Part shown: positions 60,385 through 64,000 of the stretch, one piece after another
Layout of the letters: every line of letters begins with the position of its first letter
Numbering within the stretch: the first letter of the stretch is position 1
NCBI RefSeq assembly: GCF_035920445.1
Contig: NZ_CP109162.1
Coordinates: 4,836,001 to 4,900,000 of the forward strand
DNA: 64,000 nucleotides
From: Nocardia sp. NBC_01730
Lineage (GTDB): Bacteria > Actinomycetota > Actinomycetes > Mycobacteriales > Mycobacteriaceae
Reading direction: 5' to 3'
Program-made: the position numbers and the translations under genes
Notes under the pieces: generated by a model
Database searches by the model: none
What the model was told of the DNA's origin: nothing
Seen by the model: only the letters and a program-made list of their open reading frames with translations

Positions 60385-60739
60385 CGCACGCCACCACGTC
60401 ATGACCCACAACAGCTGGACAACCGCCGACCCGCTACACCTCATAAGGTGCGCCTTTCGCGGCCTCCGTTCCGGCAGATGCGGAAGACGCTAGCGTGCAG
60501 TTGCGGAAAATAACGCCTGCAACTGCGGAAGCTAGAGGTGTGAAAATGGTCCGCGATTTCGCGCACACCGAAATATGCAGATCAAACGACTGCTCTGGCA
60601 TGAACCTCGAGCAAGCATGAGACCAGGGGATCGGCCCAGCAATGTGGTGTCGGCGCAGTGGGGAAGCCCGGCACGACCGCACGGAGGTTCTCGTCGGATC
60701 CTTCGTCAGACGTGTGCGTCTCCTTGTCTGGGTGGTCGG
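60385..60739. other. Intergenic gap with short repeats
   Basis: About 355 bases without a gene. Around 60477-60535 TGCGGAA occurs three times, and GCAGTTGC is mirrored by GCAACTGC across ~14 bases with CTAG motifs at both sides (GCTAGC, GCTAG). A binding-site cluster is possible. Nothing else seen. Confidence 0.4.
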
Positions 60740-61371
60740 TCAGCGGGCGGTGTAGCCGCCGTCGACGGGCAAGGCCACGCCGACGACGAAGCTCGCGCCG
60801 GGGCTGCACAGCCACAGCACGGCGGCGGCCATTTCCTCGGCGGTGCCCAGTCGGCCGAACGGGTCAGCCCGATGACTCCGTGCTTAGCGGCATGGTAGGC
60901 GGCTCGCCCCGGCAGTCCGACGAGGCCGCCGAGCGAGGAGCAGTTCACGATCGCGCCCGACCCTTGGGTACGCATCTGGGCGAGTTCGTGTTTCATGCAC
61001 GCCCATACCCCGCGCAGGTTGATCCCGATGACACGGTCGAAGGCCTCGGCGGGCTCGTCGGCGGCATCGACGGTCGGCGACTGGATTCCGGCGTTGTTGT
61101 AGGCGAAGTCCAGGCGACCGAACTCCTCGACGGTCGCGCGAACGGCGGCGGCGACCTGATCCTCGTCGGACACATCACAATGCACGGCCAGCACCTGATG
61201 ACCGGCCTCGCGCAGTCGGTCCGTGGCGGCGTTCAGTGCGTCGTCATCGACATCGGCGAGGGTGACCGCGGCCCCCGATTCGGTGAAAGCCCGTGCCGTG
61301 GCCAGGCCCATGCCCGAGCCTGCACCGGTGACGAAGGCGACTCTGCCGGAGAAGTCGTAAGTCGGGTTTAC
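60740..61371 (-). pseudogene. Short-chain dehydrogenase gene with internal deletion and lost start
   Basis: An SDR Rossmann N-terminus is intact: V-T-G-A-G-S-G-M-G-L-A-T, N-N-A-G, catalytic Ser in I-V-N-C-S-S-L, and Y-H-A-A-K. After G-V-I-G-L-T-R the sequence jumps to F-G-R-L-G-T-A-E-E-M in another reading frame and ends G-G-Y-T-A-R-stop. Roughly 50-60 residues covering the substrate-binding loop are missing. At the 5' end the expected start before N-P-T-Y-D-F-S-G-R-V-A-F is GTA (61371-61369), with AAAGGA upstream. It is therefore broken twice. Confidence 0.75.
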
Positions 61372-61395
61372 GCAGGTTGTCCTTTCGACGGGCTG

Positions 61396-61890
61396 TCAGC
61401 CAGCGGTGATGGTCGCGTTGTCGTCGGCGGTGACGGCGTCGAGGCCGGTCTCGATCTCGCCGATCATCACGATCCCTGGGCTCGGGATGCGGAAGCCGTC
61501 CGCGTGGTAGTAGATGGCCAGGTCGTTGTTCGGCGGCCAGTAACCGAGTTGCCCGGCGCGGTACCCGCTCTGGCCTTCGCCGCCGGCGAGCGCACGTGGC
61601 AAGGGGCCAGCCTTTTCGCGCCCGCCGAGGTCGTGGGTGGCGATCGTGACCGGTAGGAGCGAGGCGAAGTCGCGGGCGGTGGCGTTGTCGTAGAGACGGG
61701 CGGTCGCTTCCGCCTCGCCGATGCTGAGCCGAATCCACATGAACGATTCCTCCTGGCCTGGTTGTGAGGTTGCGGGTGAGACCGCTGCGGTGGTCGATGC
61801 CGAGTCCGAGGTGTTCCCGCAGGCAGTGAGCGCGGCAGCGGCTGTGACGGTGGCCGCGAAGACAGCGAGTCGAATCATCGTGGAACGCAT
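61396..61890 (-). CDS. Cyclophilin-like fold lipoprotein
   Basis: A 164-residue lipoprotein: signal sequence with lipobox A-L-T-A-C near residue 24, a Ser/Thr-rich linker, then a ~110-residue domain of the cyclophilin-like family (A-T-A-R-L-Y-D-N-A-T-A-R-D-F-A-S-L-L-P near residue 64, G-Y-R-A-G-Q-L-G-Y-W-P-P-N-N-D-L-A-I-Y-Y near 110). Prolyl isomerase activity is not implied. GGAGAACACC precedes the ATG. It is followed within 25 bases by the SDR pseudogene, so the two once formed an operon. Confidence 0.8.
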   Translation of the reverse strand: MRSTMIRLAVFAATVTAAAALTACGNTSDSASTTAAVSPATSQPGQEESFMWIRLSIGEAEATARLYDNATARDFASLLPVTIATHDLGGREKAGPLPRALAGGEGQSGYRAGQLGYWPPNNDLAIYYHADGFRIPSPGIVMIGEIETGLDAVTADDNATITAG

Positions 61891-61936
61891 GGTGTTCTCC
61901 TGTTCCGGCTGGGTCGTAGGACACCTCGGCCGGATT

Positions 61937-62851
61937 TCAGCGGGAGTCGGTTCGCGATGGTGGTTGCGGGGCCGGTGCGGCGAGGTTGGTCGCGGTCCAG
62001 CTGGCGAGCAGCGACAGTGCGTCGGCGGAGGGGCTGGCGGGCTCGGGACTGTAGAAGGTCAGAACCAAACCCGGCTCTGCGGGCAACGGCATCGTTTCGT
62101 AGGCGACCTCGATATCGCCGACCACCGGGTGATGGAAGCTCTTGGTGCCGGTGTAATGCAGGCGCACATTGTGTTTGGCCCACCGAACCCGGAATTCGTC
62201 ACTGCGGGTGGACAATTCGCCGACGAGGTCGGAGATGGTGCGGTCATACGGATCACGTCCGGCGTCGGTGCGCAGCAGGTTGACGGCATTGTCGGCCATC
62301 TGGTCCCACTGCGGGTAGAAGTCGCGGGCTTTCGGGTCCAGAAAGCAGAACCTGACGAAGTTGACCGGTGTGCTGATGTCGGGTTGCAGCGGGTCGGGAT
62401 ACATCGGCGAGTAGAAGGCGTAGGCGAGCTGGTTGGCGCAGACGAGGTCTTGGCGTGCGTTGCGCACGAACGCGGGCACGGTCGAGGCGTCGAGCAACCG
62501 CTGCACCATCGGCCGGGTGGTCTTGGTGCGGCGCGGACGTGCGCGGTGCGGGCCGGTTGTAATCGCCCGGTGCAGATCGAACAGGTGGGAACGTTCGGCT
62601 TCGTCAAGTTCCAGAGCCCGGGCGATCGCGTCGAGTACCGGCTCGGACACACCGGTGACCTTGCCGCGTTCGATCTGGGTGTAGTAGTCGACCGAGAGCC
62701 CGGCCAAGGTGGCGACTTCTTGACGGCGCAAACCCTTCACGCGGCGCTTGGCGGCGTCGTAGACCGGCAACCCGACCTGTTCGGGAGTGATCTTGGCGCG
62801 CCGTGACGCGAGGAACTCCCCGATCTCGGCCGCGCGTTGTCGGCTGTCCAT
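61937..62851 (-). CDS. XRE-family regulator with MmyB-like ligand domain
   Basis: A 304-residue regulator. Residues 38-95 are an XRE HTH (V-K-G-L-R-R-Q-E-V-A-T-L-A-G-L-S-V-D-Y-Y-T-Q-I-E-R-G). The rest is the MmyB-like PAS-related domain (P-A-F-V-R-N-A-R-Q-D-L-V-C-A-N, F-Y-P-Q-W-D near 180), which binds fatty acids or other ligands in relatives. It heads the XRE-cyclophilin-SDR strand and is divergent from the MFS exporter, with a 25-base palindrome in between, so it probably controls both. Confidence 0.87.
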   Translation of the reverse strand: MDSRQRAAEIGEFLASRRAKITPEQVGLPVYDAAKRRVKGLRRQEVATLAGLSVDYYTQIERGKVTGVSEPVLDAIARALELDEAERSHLFDLHRAITTGPHRARPRRTKTTRPMVQRLLDASTVPAFVRNARQDLVCANQLAYAFYSPMYPDPLQPDISTPVNFVRFCFLDPKARDFYPQWDQMADNAVNLLRTDAGRDPYDRTISDLVGELSTRSDEFRVRWAKHNVRLHYTGTKSFHHPVVGDIEVAYETMPLPAEPGLVLTFYSPEPASPSADALSLLASWTATNLAAPAPQPPSRTDSR

Positions 62852-62897
62852 ACCTGCGAGGCTACGGCCCAGGTCGGGACGTGTGCCAGGTGTTGCG

Positions 62898-62922
62898 AGA
62901 GGGGTGCTGCCAGCACCCCTCT
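62898..62922. promoter_or_regulatory. 25-base palindromic operator
   Basis: AGAGGGGTGCTG and its exact complement flank a single C: 12-base perfect arms. It lies in the 148-base gap between the divergent XRE and MFS genes, 47 bases from the XRE start, in the position of a shared operator. Confidence 0.6.
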
Positions 62923-62999
62923 AAGCCTCGCCTCCCACGGTCGGCGACTGCCGCTTTGCATGGATACCGAACAGCGATCCAGCGACGAAAGAGGCGACA

Positions 63000-64000
63000 G
63001 TGACGGTGCGGGCAACCTCGGCGACTCGACTGCCCAGCGTGGTGTACGTGCTCGGGGGCGGGATCTTTCTCATGAGCACCACCGAGTTCATGATCGCGGG
63101 CCTGCTGCCCGAGGTCGCCGGCGATCTCGACGTCGACATCGGGCGGGCCGGGCTGTTGGTCACCGCGTTCGCGGTCGGGATGATCATCGGACCACCGGTG
63201 ATGGCCCTGGCCACCGTCCGGATGCCCGCCCGAGCCACGTTGATCGGGGTGCTGGCGGTGTTCGCACTCGGGCATGTCGTGGGCGCGGTGAGCGATTCAT
63301 TCACCGTGGTGACGGCCTCGCGAGTGGTCACCGCGCTGGCGACCGGCACGTTCTGGGCCGTCGGGGCGGTGATGGCGACCCGGGTCGCCGGGCCAGGTGC
63401 GAGCGCGCGGGCGCTGGCGGTGATGTCGGGCGGGTTGAGCCTGGCCGTGGTCGCCGGTGTCCCCCTGGGGACCTTCGCCGGGCAGGTCACGGGCTGGCGC
63501 GGGTCGTTCTGGATGCTCGCGGTCCTGGCCGCCGTGGCGATCGTGGCGGTGGCCAAGTCCGCCCCCGCCGAAGACGGCAAGCTCGGCGCTCGGGCCTCGT
63601 TGCGGGCGGAGTTGTCGAGCGAGGTGGCGGCGGTGCGGCCATGGCGGATGTGGGTCGTGCTCGGTGTGATCGCGCTGGCCCAGGCCGGGTTCCTCGGCGC
63701 CTACAGCTACATCAGCCCGCTGCTCACCGATCGTGCAGGCATCGCTTCCGCGCTGGTGCCGCTGGTGCTGGTCGGATTCGGGATCGGAGCGCTGGGCGGC
63801 ACGGCGCTGGGTGGCCGTCTCGGCGATCGGTTCCCGCTGCCCGTCATCGCTGCCGCGATCACCGCTACTGCCGCACTGCTGCTGGTCCTGGCCGTCACCG
63901 CGTCGCATTCGCTGATCGTCGTCGTGGTGGTCGTGTTGCTGGGCGCCACCGGACTGGGCGCCAATCCGGTGCTCATCGCGCAGACCATGCGTCACGCCGC
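63000..64000 (+). CDS. MFS transporter (DHA1, Cmx/AraJ-like), C-terminus outside window
   Basis: 333 codons of an MFS exporter are present; the window ends inside transmembrane segment 10 or 11. The N-terminal pattern F-L-M-S-T-T-E-F-M-I-A-G-L-L-P near residue 23 and G-M-I-I-G-P-P-V-M-A-L near 61 are typical of DHA1 drug/sugar effluxers such as chloramphenicol exporter Cmx and AraJ. T-G-W-R-G-S-F-W-M near 162 and G-A-L-G-G-T-A-L-G-G-R-L-G-D-R near 262 are the motif C- and A-like regions. GTG start with AAAGAGG upstream. Probably induced through the XRE regulator. Confidence 0.85.
   Translation, partial: MTVRATSATRLPSVVYVLGGGIFLMSTTEFMIAGLLPEVAGDLDVDIGRAGLLVTAFAVGMIIGPPVMALATVRMPARATLIGVLAVFALGHVVGAVSDSFTVVTASRVVTALATGTFWAVGAVMATRVAGPGASARALAVMSGGLSLAVVAGVPLGTFAGQVTGWRGSFWMLAVLAAVAIVAVAKSAPAEDGKLGARASLRAELSSEVAAVRPWRMWVVLGVIALAQAGFLGAYSYISPLLTDRAGIASALVPLVLVGFGIGALGGTALGGRLGDRFPLPVIAAAITATAALLLVLAVTASHSLIVVVVVVLLGATGLGANPVLIAQTMRHA

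Noticed and set aside
1..64000. tRNA, rRNA or CRISPR arrays
   Set aside because: No cloverleaf with a T-loop GTTCRA and acceptor pairing, no rRNA core sequences and no regularly spaced repeats were found by reading.

Overview
The window is high-GC actinobacterial DNA, most likely from a Nocardia or a close Nocardiaceae relative. Three things point there. It carries a mycothiol S-conjugate amidase (mca) and a probable F420-dependent LLM oxidoreductase. It has WXG100-type substrates. Its gene order from the left edge to about 30 kb follows, with small changes, the Mycobacterium tuberculosis order desA2-phoH2-glyA1-coaA-uppS-hemolysin III-Rv1084-mca-greA-metB-cbs-fadA3 (Rv1095 back to about Rv1072). 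The genus is an inference; no rRNA, tRNA or CRISPR array was seen.

1-30 kb is a conserved housekeeping block: a partial acyl-ACP desaturase, PIN-PhoH, SHMT, pantothenate kinase, a short-chain cis-prenyl synthase, hemolysin III, a DUF255 thioredoxin-like protein, mca with a coupled membrane protein, GreA, and the reverse transsulfuration pair metB and cbs. An acyl-CoA dehydrogenase, a thiolase, a Bax-inhibitor-like protein and an RsmC/RlmG-like methyltransferase follow. Accessory insertions include a TetR/flavin monooxygenase/epoxide-hydrolase-like unit and a DUF488 gene broken by a one-base frameshift. Many convergent pairs are separated by perfect 9-17 bp hairpins. The greA leader has a 14-bp hairpin with a TACG loop.

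30-47 kb is accessory. A DUF6153-DUF305 pair lies behind a CsoR-like operator. A single 2,054-residue NRPS has the order A-T-C-A-T-reductase. A small protein and a DUF6745 protein are transcribed divergently from a compact five-gene operon of the STM4015-STM4014-STM4013-STM4012-STM4011 families: an LRR-like protein, an ATP-grasp-like protein, an alkaline-phosphatase-superfamily hydrolase and two radical SAM enzymes. I know of no assigned pathway for this set and regard it as the best candidate for an undescribed system here. An AraC regulator follows.

47-60 kb is a mosaic of relics and recent arrivals in lower-GC DNA. It holds a frameshifted recombinase-like gene, a decayed propeller-like gene, an orphan 2-deoxy-scyllo-inosose-synthase-like cyclase, and an IS1182-family element with 19-bp ends and a 5-bp target duplication. 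A type VII secretion toxin island follows: two WXG100 proteins, a toxin with a colicin-E3-like RNase C-terminus, its likely immunity protein and a YbaB-like protein. Two decayed copies of one small regulatory gene flank the island as direct repeats. A run of overlapping short genes ends in a truncated HTH gene.

59-64 kb holds a MerR/alpha-beta-hydrolase pair with a MerR-type promoter, an SDR pseudogene with an internal deletion, a cyclophilin-like lipoprotein, an XRE regulator, and a divergent MFS exporter cut by the window end.
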